From Diphasiastrum complanatum (taxonomy: Eukaryota; Streptophyta; Lycopodiopsida; Lycopodiales; Lycopodiaceae), in the NCBI GenBank assembly GCA_029204225.1, contig CM055095.1, forward strand, positions 35,429,078-35,493,077: a DNA stretch of 64,000 bases. Direction: 5' to 3'. Shown here piece by piece: positions 30,750 to 43,046 of this stretch (its first letter is position 1; every line of letters starts with the position of its first letter). The notes beneath the pieces were generated by a model. It had not been told where the DNA came from and searched no databases. It worked only from the letters and a program-made list of their open reading frames with translations. Made by a program: the position numbers and the translations under genes.

Positions 30750-31995
30750 TCCAACAATACATTGTCGATGATCGACAAATTGGATGGAAGTAACTACCAC
30801 GTGGAGATTCAAAATGAGAATCATCTTATTGGCTAAAGAGTTATGGGAAGTCATAGAAGAAATGGAGAAAAAATCTCTAACAGATAGGTAGCACTTATTA
30901 AGTGGAAAGTAAAATGATGGAAAAGCCTTTGCCTTACATATTTAAACGTTCAAGATTCATTGCTTGCTCATGTAATCAAAGCCCAAACTTCAAAAAAAGT
31001 ATGGGGGGATATTCTAAACACTGTTTATGATGTTAGAGATGTGTTTGCTAAATTGTTTTTACGTATAAGATTTTTTTTACTACAAATGTCAGAAAATCGA
31101 TTGATGATTGATCATCTCAACAACTTAAAAAATCTACATGAACAAATAGCTACAATAGAATTTTCAGTTCAAGACTTAGATGCAACAATACCTTCATTGT
31201 CAAGCTTGCTTGCTTCATATGAAAGTTAGGTAGTGATTGTGTTTACACAAGCAAAAATAGCACCTTTACCAACATATGAATGAGTAAGCATCATCCAAAG
31301 AGACCAAAAAGTTCTATAAGCACTATAAGTAAACCAACCATGATTGCAAAATTTTGAAACATGAAGCAGCAGCAGTAGCATATTAATAGGAAGTGGATGT
31401 CGTAGAGGCAACATAAGCAACAAGGATCGAGGATGATCAATTTGCCTTCATGGCAAAGTTAGACGAACTAATGGAGACAACTAATGGTACATGGACTTTG
31501 GAACTACACGACATATGACCTTTCACAAGAAGTGGTTTCAACAATATTAGCCTAATATCACCAACAAATACATTTAGGCGATGACGATGCTCATTGTATA
31601 ATTAGTGAAGCTACTGAATGGAAAAGTGAAGTCCATTCCTAATGTACTTTACTTTCTTAATCTGCAACTCTTTTTAAGTAGACTTAGGACATAAAGTTAT
31701 ATTTGAGTTTGATTGTTGTAAAATCTATGATAATAAGGTTCTTGCACTCAGGAGGAGGCAAATTTACCTATATAAGCTGATTCATATCTTTTGTTTTAAT
31801 GGCCAACCTTTGGACACTTCCACCTCAATCAATAAAGATCTACTTTGGCATTACAAACTAGGTCACATTAATCACAATAGTATATTGGATGATCTTGTTC
31901 CTCATGTGAAGAATGTTTGGGATCATCTAGTGGTTGCTTGGAAATATGTTCAAACTAAAAGACAAAAAGCCTTTAATTACGTCGATATTCGTTAG
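30750..31995 (+). mobile_element. decayed copia element, gag to GAG-pre-integrase
   Basis: Plus-strand traces in three frames: gag start around 30775 (KLDGS.YHVWRFKMRI-like), HVIKAQTSKKVWGDILNTVY, LSENRLMIDHLNNLKNLHEQ-like text, a protease trace near 31490 (FGTTRHMTF) and the GAG-pre-integrase LLWHYKLGHINHNSI (31840). Many stops indicate old age. The element breaks off at about 31995; integrase C-terminal and RT pieces of a similar element resume at 33750. Confidence 0.75.
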
Positions 31996-32590
31996 AATTT
32001 AAAAAAAAAAAGTTGTCGATCCTTAAGAGCCCTTGTTCTTGTGATCACTCCCCTCCTTTTTGGCCCTGCCTTGCTTTGCAAGGAGGACTTAGCATTCATG
32101 TCAAAGATTGACCTGCTTGTGTTGTGATTTCCATTTAAAAGACATAAATATATATTTTGAATTTGTATTTTAAGTTTTCTTGAGCACGACATGTGGCAAT
32201 TATCAATAAATTAAATACTTTTTAGATTTTTTTTGACCTATTGCTGTGGGTGTGGCCTGATGTGGCCTTCCAGTCCCAGTTCCTCTTTCGCCATCACGTT
32301 TCACGTTTCTTTCCATTTCAGAGTATTCGGTGTTTCGCCGTCACGTTTCACATTTGTTGCCATTTTCATGGTCTTCGCTGTCACTACATGCAAATGCAAA
32401 GGTCTGTGGGTGATAAGCTCTAAACGCTCCAACCGTTTAGTCTCAAATCTATGATCACATCTGTTAAAGATCTCACCTCAGCTACAGCTTCCTCATCTTT
32501 AACTTTTTGTTTAGCTGAGCTATGCTCGCAGACTCTGTCTTGAGCCGTTTCGTCTTGCTTTCGTGAGATCTGGAATTGCAGTTGGAGCGA
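31996..32590 (-). other. non-coding DNA, possible intron or 3' part of bHLH fragment
   Basis: The minus strand from 32560 to about 32490 reads ISRKQDETAQDRVCEHSSAK in a frame bounded by CAG and GAG|GTGAGATC, which could be a small exon after the HLH exon, but no homology supports it. The rest is unassigned. CGTCACGTTTCAC occurs twice (32291, 32338). Confidence 0.3.
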
Positions 32591-32593
32591 TTA

Positions 32594-32658
32594 AACCTCC
32601 TGAAGCTGAAGCTGAAGCTGAAGCTGAAGCTGAAGCTCTTTCAAGTAATCGATTAAAC
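32594..32658 (-). repeat. (CTTCAG)n expansion and partial duplication of the HLH exon
   Basis: On the minus strand, ATCGATTACTTGAAAGAG followed by six CTTCAG units repeats the last part of the adjacent exon (same ATCGATTACTTGAAAGAG, then CTAGAGCTTCAGCTTCAG). In the exon's frame the repeat would encode IDYLKE followed by (LQ)6. GTTTAATCG follows both copies. Confidence 0.85.
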
Positions 32659-32724
32659 CTGAAGCTGAAGCTCTAGCTCTTTCAAGTAATCGATAGCCTC
32701 ATTGAGCATGGAAGCTTTATCTGT
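32659..32724 (-). pseudogene. PIF-type bHLH exon (helix 2), gene fragment
   Basis: A 66-bp segment bounded by GAACAG| and |GTTTAAT on the minus strand encodes TDKASMLNEAIDYLKELELQ then LQ. This is the loop/helix-2 segment of phytochrome-interacting-factor-type bHLH proteins, which commonly have D/EAIEYLKSLQLQLQ here and a 66-bp exon at this place. These proteins bind G-box DNA as dimers in the nucleus. The basic region and helix 1 were not found within about 700 bp upstream, so this is a fragment or an interrupted gene. Confidence 0.7.
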
Positions 32725-32917
32725 CTGTTCCATACAGACTAAATTTAGATCCTGATAATACCTAGTATTTCACGTTTGCAGTCACCTTCAAAACAGTCAA
32801 AATGTGCAAAAAATCAGTTAAATCCAAAAGGAAATAAGTCAGGAAAATACGAACTTTAATATCTATATATTTAAGAAAGTTCTCCTCATAAATAAAATCT
32901 ATATTCCGGAGCAAACT

Positions 32918-33216
32918 CTACGAAATCTCTTCCAAAACTGCACTACTCAACATAAACGAACTCACTTCAGATTGACAATCTGCAGATTCTTCAATCTCGG
33001 AAGTCTCAGTCAGCTCAGGTGTGTGTAAAGTATCTGAACGATCCTGTACACTTTTCTTCAGCCCAGCCTGTTCCCTTTCTTTGGCGTCCGCGATGTGATT
33101 CGGATAAATGTACGGAGATTTTGCTTCAAAACTGCAGTCATCTGCTACAGATGTACTCTGAAATTGCTCCTCAAAAGAAGAAATTTCTGGCGAAGGCTTA
33201 CTCGACTGCGAGATGA
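32918..33216 (-). pseudogene. possible second exon of the bHLH gene fragment, unrecognised
   Basis: An open stretch of about 99 codons after a CTCGCAG acceptor (near 33217): SSKPSPEISSFEEQFQSTSV, SPYIYPNHIADAKEREQAGL, TLHTPELTETSEIEESADCQ, ending SAVLEEIS and stop. The composition (acidic, Ser/Thr/Glu-rich) fits the disordered region ahead of a PIF bHLH domain, but I recognise no motif. It lies 194 bp upstream of the HLH exon on the same strand. It could equally be chance. Confidence 0.35.
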
Positions 33217-33316
33217 CATAGATAAGGAAACTCTCTATAAACTGCAAATCATAAAGTAAAACACAAGAAAGATATTTTGAGCTGTGTGCAAATGTTGATG
33301 CATTGAGCGTAAACAA

Positions 33317-33745
33317 AAAAAATTCAAAAACCTGAATCGCTCATCTCCCCACATAATATACACGTATCATTCCAATAAGTAACAACTATATATGGCACAC
33401 AATTGGATCATGTATGGACAAACTTACAAAAAATAAAGGAATTCATGTGGATCTACATAGGCTCTCATTTCTTTTATATGACAAGTTAAAAAAAACTTTA
33501 ATAAAGTGCAATTTAGCACATACTACAAAGGCGGGGCCCTGTGGCTTGCCACAATGCACTTGTTTGTATAAGTAGAAAACCAGTCAAAAAAAGAATAGGA
33601 CAATGGTAGAATATGCCAAAGCAATGCTAGCACATGCATCTCTCTCCAGAATGTTTTGGATATTGCAAGAGCAACATAGATGCACTACCAAGAGTCTAAA
33701 CAATAAGATTCCTACTAAAGTTTGGAACAAATAGAAGCCTTTTTT
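33317..33745. other. unassigned DNA between bHLH fragment and copia piece
   Basis: No coding signal recognised. AT-rich apart from GGCGGGGCCCTGTGG (33530). Confidence 0.4.
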
Positions 33746-33749
33746 AAAA

Positions 33750-34920
33750 GCTTAAATTGTTTTGGCTGTATCACTAGATTCCAGAGGAGTTAATAGAAAA
33801 GCTAGATAATTATAGTGTTAAATCTATCTTTGTTGGTTATTTCTCAGTTAACAAAGCTTATAAGCTCTATAACCCTACAATAGAAAAGATTTGTGAGCAG
33901 GGATGTATACTTGAAGACCAATTTCTGAACCTTAAAGGTAAAGACAAGATGTTAGCAAACCTTTCAAATTCTATTGATGTAGAGGCTTTAAGAGTTCACT
34001 TGAACGATAATGAATCCAAGTAAAAAGAACAAAATAGCAAGAGTAACCACCAACAACGATAACATGTCATTCCAAAAAAGATCCACAAGAATCAGAACTC
34101 TTCCAACTAGATTCATAGATGAATCAATATGCTACTTCACTTAAGAGTTTGTAACTTATCAGGAAGCAAGGTAGCAGTTAGATTTAGACCTTTAGAAAGA
34201 GGCTATGGACAAGGAATATCAATCTTTGATCAAGAACCAAACTTGGACATTCATGTTACTGTCACCTAAAGAACTTGATATGACAGATCTAGTAGATGCA
34301 CAATTCTTCCTTGTCATCCAAATCCATAGAGAATAGAGTAATAGATTGTTTTTTAGAAATCAGCAAATATATCTTGATAATCTATTACATGATTATGATT
34401 TTTAGAACTGTAAACTTGTAAACTTTCCAATGGATCCAAGCATATAATTGTCTAAAGAACATTGCCCTCAAGCAAATGTTAAAAGAGAGCACATGAAGGA
34501 GTATCCATTTCACTCACTCAAAAAATCGAATGCAGAGGACAATCATGTTTTGCATGACTAAACATACGTACATTGGATATGAAACATGGATACAAGAAGT
34601 CAACATTAGGCTATGTATTCCGACTCAACATTGGATAGGAAACATGGATACAATATAGTCAACAATTGGCTATGTATTCTGACTCAACAATGCTCCTATT
34701 TCATGGAATAATGTAAAGTAGGCTTCAATACTCAGAATAATCCAACTCAATTGTTTTGTGACAATCAAGGCGCTATTGCATTGTCACTAAATCCTAGGTT
34801 TCATTCCAAGAGTAAACATATTGAGATAAAATATTATTAGGTTAGAGAGAAGTTATAATAGAGAAGGTTGTCTAATTTTCTGTAGAACAAAGTTAATGGC
34901 TATAGACAAAAAACTAGCAT
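33750..34920 (+). mobile_element. decayed copia element, integrase C-terminus to RNase H
   Basis: Traces: ELIEKLDNYSVKSIFVGYFS, VNKAYKLYNPTIEKI (integrase C-terminal region, 33790-33890), EAMDKEYQSLIKNQTW (RT start, 34200), a deletion, then LFCDNQGAIALSLNPRFHSK and SKHIEIKYY (RNase H end, 34750-34840). Frames change often. Same strand and order as 30750-31995, so both may come from one element interrupted by the bHLH segment. Confidence 0.75.
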
Positions 34921-35320
34921 TGTTTTCAGATTTTGATTCACCCTCATTACTTAATCATACGTCTCTCCAACTTCTTGCTTACTAAGCTTTCCCTAATTTT
35001 TGCATTTCTGATACGATCCATATTAGTTCATACTAGTTCATTCAGTTCACCTTTGCAGTTCATTCACGATCTTTGTTTGTTGTATCTAGGTTTGTATATT
35101 CTTTATTTTACACTGCTAACTGACTGATCGAACTAACCAGCTATCTATAAGAACTACCATGAATGTCTATGACATCTGAAATAGTTCTAAATAGCAAGTT
35201 ATATTGATCGTTTGATACCATCATCAACATGATAGCAAATAACACAACTATTATACTTTATAGCACATATACAATAAGTTAAGTTTTTTTCTTTTCAAAC
35301 AACTCACATTGCTCTTTTTT
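34921..35320. other. unassigned DNA before CACTA relic
   Basis: AT-rich, no domain seen. CATCAACATGATAGCAAATAAC near 35222 is unremarkable. Confidence 0.4.
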
Positions 35321-36895
35321 TAGGTTGTTGCATCGAATACTTCCGAAAGAAAATGTGATACCTAAAACACGAAAAGAAGCACGAAAGATGATGACCGTGC
35401 TTGGAATGGATTACGACACATTACATGCATGTCCAGAAGACTATGTTCTATATAGAGCTGAGCATTTAGAAAAGCTTCACGTTTTCAAGATGATGTACAA
35501 GGGGATAAAATGCCACGAAAAGTGTTATGACATTTTCCAATTATCCCACGATTGCAACGTTTATTTTGATGTAAATCTTTGGCACAACTAATGGATTGCA
35601 TGTCAAAAATTGATCTACGGATGATGTGATGCGAGTACCAAGTGATTCACCTGCATGGAAACATATTGAAGACCAATGGCCCGAGTTTAAAAATGAACAT
35701 CGTAATTTGAGATTTGGCCTCGCTATGGATGGCGTAAATCCTTTTAGCGTTCAAGCGTCAACTTGGTCCACATGGCTAGTTGTGCTCGTTAATTACAACA
35801 TACCTCCATGGTTGAGTATTAAAATGGGACACTTGTTATTGGCTTTATTGATTCCAGGAAAGTACAAGGCCAATAACATGGATGTGTATCTTGCACCTTT
35901 GATCGATGAATTGTGCATTCTTTGGAATGATATTCACGCTTATGACATCTTGAGACCTTTACAACAAAGAAACTTCGTTGTTCGTGGAATTCTAATGTGG
36001 ACGATGCATGACTACCCCAGTTTAAGCGAATGTTCAAGAATCTATATAATGAATCTAATCCGTTTTAGAGTTTGACGTTTGAGTATATTTAACTAAGCTT
36101 ATGTTTAATTTGGTTTATGAATTATGCAGGTTTAACCACATCGGGTTACAATGCATGTTATATTTGTGGACCACTTTTGGAGGCTCGACATAGCACAAAT
36201 ATGTTAAAAAAAATGGTGTACGAAAATCATCGCAAATACTTTCGCCTGATCATCCTTTTCGAAGGTTGAATAGGCGAGGGCGAGGAGATAATCCTACACC
36301 ACCACCCCTATGCATGGGAGTAGCGGAATGGCATGGTGAATGTCTTAAACATCACGACATTAACTCTTCATGGAATGAATCCATTGATGGTATGAAACGG
36401 TTGTCTATTTTTCATAAATTACCCTATTGGAGGAATTTATTGATAAACCATCTATTGGATCCTATGCACATATTCAAAAACGTTGGTGAATCCTTATGGA
36501 ACCACATCATTGGCATAAAAGACAACTCCGCAGCTCAAAAAGATCTACAAGCGGCCGATGTGAAAAGACCCAAGATTATATTCTTTGGCAGATTATATTC
36601 CATCCAGATTGAATAGACCCAAGATGGTGGTATGTGATCCAACTTAATGCAAGAAAACGACGCGTGTTTGAAGGAAAAGATATTGTTGAATTGGATACAC
36701 ACGACGAAGCACCACCCAATTTTGGTGACGTTTCGGAAGAACCTGAACCACTCATCCAAACTCGAAATGATGTCAAAATGATGGGAGAAGAAAGTACAAA
36801 TGAAAATGATGAGATTCCTACGATCGTACAAGACCAAATTGGAGGTAATTTGAAGCCCCCACGTTTGGATGAGATAGAATTAGGAAGAGGAGATT
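35320..36895 (+). mobile_element. CACTA (En/Spm) transposase relic, TNP2 type
   Basis: 35325-35590 encodes LGMDYDTLHACPEDYVLYRA. 35630-36030 encodes PSDSPAWKHIEDQWPEFKNE, FGLAMDGVNPFSVQASTWST, LVVLVNYNIPPWLSIKMGHL and VYLAPLIDELCILWNDIHAY. After a likely intron (acceptor TTATGCAG at 36128), GYNACYICG follows, then 36266-36540 WHGECLKHHDINSSWNESID and HLLDPMHIFKNVGESLWNHI. 36610-36895 gives the C-terminal RWWYVIQLNARKRRVF region and an acidic tail. This is the ordered signature of the TNP2 (transposase_21) family. A large part between is deleted, frames shift near 35591 and 36250, and no CACTA termini were confirmed. Confidence 0.88.
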
Positions 36896-37499
36896 GAATA
36901 TGAGGGTAACTCACATCATGAAAGAGACACGATAAAAAATTTACGATTATACCTAGACCTAGATTCAGATGAGTGTCAAGACTTGTGTGATGACGAAAAT
37001 GATGTAAATGGTGAAAATGATCGATGATTATCTACCATTCTTTTTTTTATATTCATCGCAATATTTTTTAGGTATATTGTTATAGATAGAGTTGAATGTG
37101 ATAATTATAATACCCGAACCTTGCGGTTATGTCCTATTTCAGAATGTCACCACATATTCCCTCCCTGCGGCATGTAGGTTTTTCCATGCAAGTTGGAAAG
37201 ATTAGAACCTCGCCTTTAACGAGAGAAAAGTAAGGGCTACACACTTTCCTAGGATTGGAGATTTTAATTATCTACATTTCACCTTTGCATATTAATTAAT
37301 TGCTAGTGTATGCAATAAAATATGATATTGCTTTGAACAAAATGAAAATTATGAATTACATTTAATTTCTTACTATGTTAGATAACGTATTCTAATAATA
37401 AAACAAATTGAAACAACACAAACTCACCAGTAAACTCACTCGAAGCTTAAGTGCAAACGTGCAATTGCTCGCTCTTTAAACGCTTGCTCTCCTAGATCT

Positions 37500-37500
<1 letters not shown>
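36896..37500. other. unassigned AT-rich DNA
   Basis: No domain. May include the CACTA subterminal region, but no repeated subterminal motif is evident. Confidence 0.4.
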
Positions 37501-38800
<1,300 letters not shown>

Positions 38801-39029
38801 ATCTCTTTTTATCATTCACACTCTCTATCTCCTCTTCAAACAAACAAACAAACATCAACCTCAAACAAACAAACACAAAACAAACACCAACCTCAAACAA
38901 TTATCTTCAAGCACTTTCAAGCACTGATTTTCAAGCCCTCAAGCATTGATCGCCCTCAATCGCTCCAAAGACGCTCAAATCTGCAAAAAGTGAAAGAGAA
39001 GGCGCTGGATCACGTAAATTGGAAGATTG
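38801..39029. other. CAAACA-rich flank of the microsatellite cluster
   Basis: Repeated CAAACAAACA and CCTCAAACAA words (38837-38902), then unassigned DNA. No gene. Confidence 0.5.
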
Positions 39030-39410
39030 AAACAGACGTCGGAATCCGATGGCCTCCAAACACGTCGGAAGCTGACGTCTGTGCCCATTCAGGCCTGGAC
39101 AAACGTGCTAGATGCCGTGGACAGGCTTTTTGGCATGCTGACATGGAAGTTGGAATTCGACACACGTTGGATTTCAACGTCCACGTCGGATGACACGTAT
39201 TTTTGTTTAAACAAATTCTGTGACAGGTCATTTCCATGTCTGCAAGTCGGAATCCGACATGTCAGACTCCGACGTGCCTTTGTAAAATTGGTTGCCGCCC
39301 AGATTTCTCGATCACTGGACTGTGATTTTTGGATTTTTTACTGAGACGTCGGAACTGGACGTGTTGGATTGCGACGGATTATGAAAATTTTGAGCATACG
39401 TCGGACGCGG
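39030..39410. repeat. cluster of ACGTCGGA motifs and GTCGGAATCCGAC-type palindromes
   Basis: ACGTCGGA occurs at about 39037, 39062, 39184, 39347 and 39400, with GTCGGAATCCGAC at about 39246, GACTCCGACGTG at about 39265 and CGTTGGATTTCAACGTCC at about 39163. Motifs lie on both strands over 380 bp. No transposon coding is attached. It may be an LTR or regulatory part of an unknown element. Confidence 0.6.
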
Positions 39411-39559
39411 GTCCACTGAGTGACCATACTTGTGCTAGGAAGAATCATGATGTCCATTGCAGATGGGACATCACGATGGATAGTATAGCGCAGAGACTGG
39501 GAAATATCGGTAGAAGACATGATGATCCGAAAGAAATTATAAACGAGTGAAAGTGTATC
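39411..39559. other. junction segment with 31-bp copy of array sequence
   Basis: 39428-39458 is identical to 38397-38427 inside the microsatellite cluster. The rest is unassigned and leads into the 3' part of gypsy E1. Confidence 0.6.
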
Positions 39560-40378
39560 AGAAGGCAATGCAGAAAATTTGGAAGACTTTGGTTGCAAGA
39601 AAAATTCGCAAGAGCTTCGCTGGCACAAGTGAGGAATGAATCGAATTCAGCCAACTTATAGGTGAATTTGGTGGATCGATTACACTGAATAGTAGTTTGG
39701 TTGATCAGTTCTGAACAAAAATTTGCAGGCATGTGCAGTACTGTAAAAATAGACTATAAAAATCTCGACGAAGGTTTCTAGGGATCTGAACCTATTAGGT
39801 GAACGTTTTTTAGGGTTGGCGAAGGATGAACCTTCACCCAAGAGGGTCCTTCGCCTAGGTACTGTCATGAATGTATTTTTTCACAATCTGAACCTATGGA
39901 CAACCTAATTTTGACATTTTAAATCATCTAGCAGGTTGACGAAGGTTCATAATGAGGTTATGATGCTCGACAAAGGTTCCCAAAATGACATATCGCTGAA
40001 CATTTGCCTGTCTCAAAAATTGATTTTTCTCTTGTCAGGAACCTTCGCCCACCTCAATTTAGATAAATCAAGGGTGGATGTACAGTTTGAGAGCTCAGCG
40101 AAGGTTTCTGATACTGTATTGGCCAAATCTGTCCAAATCAGTAATTTTCTAAGTCATTTTCCATAAAAAAATACTGTACTTCCTTTTCCTTACGCTGGTG
40201 ACTTCTTGACTTTTGCTCATGAGTCTTTCCTTATTTATTTATTTTTTTAACTATCTTTTTCCAAAAAACTCAGCAAATTAAATACTGAAAACAAAAAATT
40301 GAAAAACGAATAAAATTAAAAAATATATTGAGATCAAGCTTGCTGAATAGGCAGAGCAGGTTGCCAAAACTTGCGTAA
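39560..40378 (-). other. gypsy E1 region downstream of integrase
   Basis: Mostly non-coding. The part at 39560-39700 resembles 58900-59100 of gypsy E3 (both have GAATTCAGCC and AGCTTCGCT in the same order). It contains repeated CGAAGGTT words. No extra ORF like that of E3 remains because the element is truncated here. Confidence 0.6.
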
Positions 40379-41490
40379 TCAGTTGTCATTTACCGGAGTA
40401 TCGAATCGTTTTCCATCCAAGTGCTCAAGAATTACTGCGCCATAGTTCAGGATTTCCTTCACTTTATACGAGCCTTCACCGGTTAACTTCAACTTACCCT
40501 TGATCAGCTTGGTTTTGTACATCAATGCAAGATCTCCTGCTTTCAGATCTTTCTTGTGCAATCGATGATCGTGCCATGCCTTGCGACGATCTTTCTATGC
40601 TGATAAGGCATGAACTGCCATCAATCGGGTTTCACATAATTTGTGCAACACTTCACGACGGAGTTGTAAAGACATATCATCATTTAATCGTTCCGTTGCT
40701 GCTATGCGTAAAGATGAGATTAAAAATTCAATTGGCATAACAACATCTTGACCATAAACCTGTTGAAAAGTTGTTTGATTTGTACTATTTTTGTAAGCGA
40801 TTCTGAATGCCCATAATGCTGCATACAGTTTATGTTCCCAATCGGATTGACTCGCTTCAACTGTCTTTGTCATAATGGTGCAGAGAATCTTATTGGAAGA
40901 TTCAGCTTGGTCATTCCCTCTGGGATAATAGGGAGTACTAAATCTGTGTATAACGAAAAAATATTTTAGTAAACACTTTATTGTTTGATTAACAAAGTGT
41001 GTACCCCGGTCACTAACAATTTCGATCGGACATCCAAATCTGACTATAATATTTTCATATAGAAACTTGGCCGTAGATTTTGCATCAGCCACTTTGACAG
41101 CTTTGGCTTCAACTCACTTGGTCATATAATCAGTTGCGATGCTAATGTATCGGTTCTGAGATCCTTACGCGATAGGATGAATAGGACCAACATAATCCAG
41201 TCCCCATTTTTCAAATGGTGCTTGAGATAAAACCGGAGGTAAGGGTTCATAATTTTGTCAAGTAGGCCGTCGTGCTCGCTGGCAAACATCACATGTCTGA
41301 ATAAAATTTTCTGTGCCCTTATGAAGCATAGGCCACCAACAACCGGATTGTAAAAGTTTGCGAACAGTAATATCTGTAGAGAAGTGTCTTCCACCCATGC
41401 CATCATGTGAAAACATGATTAAATCTGGTACTTCATGCGATAAAACACATCTTCGTAAAATATTATCTGATCCACGATGGTACAATTGTC
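40379..41490 (-). pseudogene. gypsy E1 integrase
   Basis: Zinc region end CDVCQRARRPT, then GLDYVGPIHP, ISIATDYMTK (first Asp), VSDRGTHFVNQTIKCLLKYF (second Asp), YYPRGNDQAESSNKILCTIM (catalytic Glu), WAFRIAYKNSTNQTTFQQVY and the C-terminal GEGSYKVKEILNYGAVILEH. The DDE triad can be placed. A frameshift near 41410, stops near 41100-41280 and one at 40596 interrupt it. The C-terminal segment is the GPY/F-like end common to gypsy integrases, without a chromodomain. Confidence 0.9.
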
Positions 41491-41516
41491 TTGTAATTAA
41501 TTGATAAGGTTGAGCC

Positions 41517-42130
41517 TTATAGAATCAATTGTCTTTTCTGTACTTTTGTCAAGGAGTCATTCGGTTGTCCTAGCATCAGGTACTCAACAATATCTGCCGC
41601 CCACTCAGGTACTGCTTCAACATAGAACAACCTAGCATATGGCAGTTCATCATCCACTTTAGTATTAACTGGTGCGAATTCAATTCGCGAAACGTGATCG
41701 GCTAGATAATGTTGCTTTCCCTTTCTAAACACAATTTGAAAGTAAAATTCAGTCAATAATAATAACCATCTTGCAATATGTCCAGTATTACATGTCTTGT
41801 TTACCAAGTAAAGTAACGATTGATGATCCGTATAAAATGCAAAGTGCGTTTGCATGAGGTAGTGACGAAATTTTCGAACAGAAAAAATCATGGCTAACGC
41901 TTCAAGTTTTGTTGTTGAATAATTCTTCTCTGGATCTGTAAGCTGTCTGCTTGCAAATCGTATGGGATAATCCTTCTTATAGTCACCTGGCTGCATCAAA
42001 ACTGATCCAATGGCGTATTTTGAGGTATCCGTATGAACATGAAACTCTAATGTCCAATCTGGAGAATGCAGTGTTGGTGCTGAAGTTAATGCTTTTTTTA
42101 ACTTTTCAAAGGCTTCTAACGCCTCTATTA
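41517..42130 (-). pseudogene. gypsy E1 RNase H
   Basis: FHVHTDTSKYAIGSVLMQPG, PIRFASRQLTDPEKNYSTTK, LEALAMIFSVRKFRHYLMQT, FYTDHQSLLYLV and QIVFRKGKQHYLADHVSRIE. The RNase H acidic residues in HTDTS, KLEALA and YTDHQSL are present. The frame is continuous with RT apart from one stop at 42130. Degrades the RNA strand of the RNA-DNA hybrid during reverse transcription. Confidence 0.92.
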
Positions 42131-42131
42131 T

Positions 42132-43031
42132 CTAAGTAGGAACAATAATTAGTTTGTATATAGGTCGTGCTAAATCCGCAAAGAAGATAATAAAAATTTG
42201 ATAGTAGTTCGCATGACCCATAAACATATAAACTCCTCGAATTGTTGCTGGCGGTGGCAATTCCACAATAACTTTGATCTTAGAATAATCGGTGGCAATA
42301 CCATGTCTTGATATCACATGTCCAAGCACAACTCCGTGCGAAACCCATATCTGGCATTTTTCTGGATTTAAAAAAATCTGATATTTGCGGCATCCTTCAA
42401 ATACTTTCTCCAATCGATCCAGGTGGTCTGTATTTGTACTATGAACTCCCAAGTCGTCCAAGTAAATTTCAAGAAATTTCTGCAGATAATCTTTAAAAGC
42501 AAATTGCATTACTCTTTGGAATGAACTTGGTGCATTCCAGAGTCCAAACGACATTACTTTGTAAGCATAGGTGTCCCATTCTGTTGCATAAGCAATTTTG
42601 TGGCAATCGACAGGTGCAATCTTAATCTGGTAGTAACCACTAAATCCATCCAGGAAACTATAAGCTTCTGCTCCAGCAAGGCGATCCAAAATCCTTTCAG
42701 TAAAAGGTAACGAAAAGTGATCCTTCCGTGTCACTTTATTCAATGCTTTGAGATTCACACAGATTCGCAATTTCTCATTTTTCTTAAGAACAATGACAAT
42801 CAGTGAAATCCATTCTGTATGTTCGATCTCATAAATGAAATCGACGTCAAGTAATCTTTGAAGTTCTTTCTTTATCAGATCTGCCACATTAGGATTACAA
42901 CGATAGAACTTTGTAACCTTTGGAACTGCATCATGTACTAAAGGTATGGTATGTTCAATCACTGATGTCAGAATACCCTTCAAATCTTGATAAGTCCATG
43001 CAAAGCAATCTTGATACTTAATAAGTAACAA
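42132..43031 (-). CDS. gypsy E1 reverse transcriptase ORF
   Basis: A 299-codon open frame from YQDCFAWTYQDLKGI through RCNPNVADLIKKELQRLLDV, RICVNLKALNKVTRKDHFSL, EAYSFLDGFSGYYQIKIAPV, YKVMSFGLWNAPSSFQRVMQ and the catalytic YLDDLGVHS to LNPEKCQIWVSHGVVLGHVI. All seven RT blocks are visible. The catalytic motif is Y-L-D-D rather than the more common Y-I/V-D-D. The frame is intact though flanked by stops, so no full polyprotein can form. Confidence 0.92.
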   Translation of the reverse strand: MLLIKYQDCFAWTYQDLKGILTSVIEHTIPLVHDAVPKVTKFYRCNPNVADLIKKELQRLLDVDFIYEIEHTEWISLIVIVLKKNEKLRICVNLKALNKVTRKDHFSLPFTERILDRLAGAEAYSFLDGFSGYYQIKIAPVDCHKIAYATEWDTYAYKVMSFGLWNAPSSFQRVMQFAFKDYLQKFLEIYLDDLGVHSTNTDHLDRLEKVFEGCRKYQIFLNPEKCQIWVSHGVVLGHVISRHGIATDYSKIKVIVELPPPATIRGVYMFMGHANYYQIFIIFFADLARPIYKLIIVPT

Positions 43032-43046
43032 ACGGAGTGCTTGATA

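Noticed and set aside
32233-32454. Cys/Phe-rich 73-codon ORF
   Set aside because: No partner exon, no motif, and repeated CGTCACGTTTCAC text suggests non-coding DNA.
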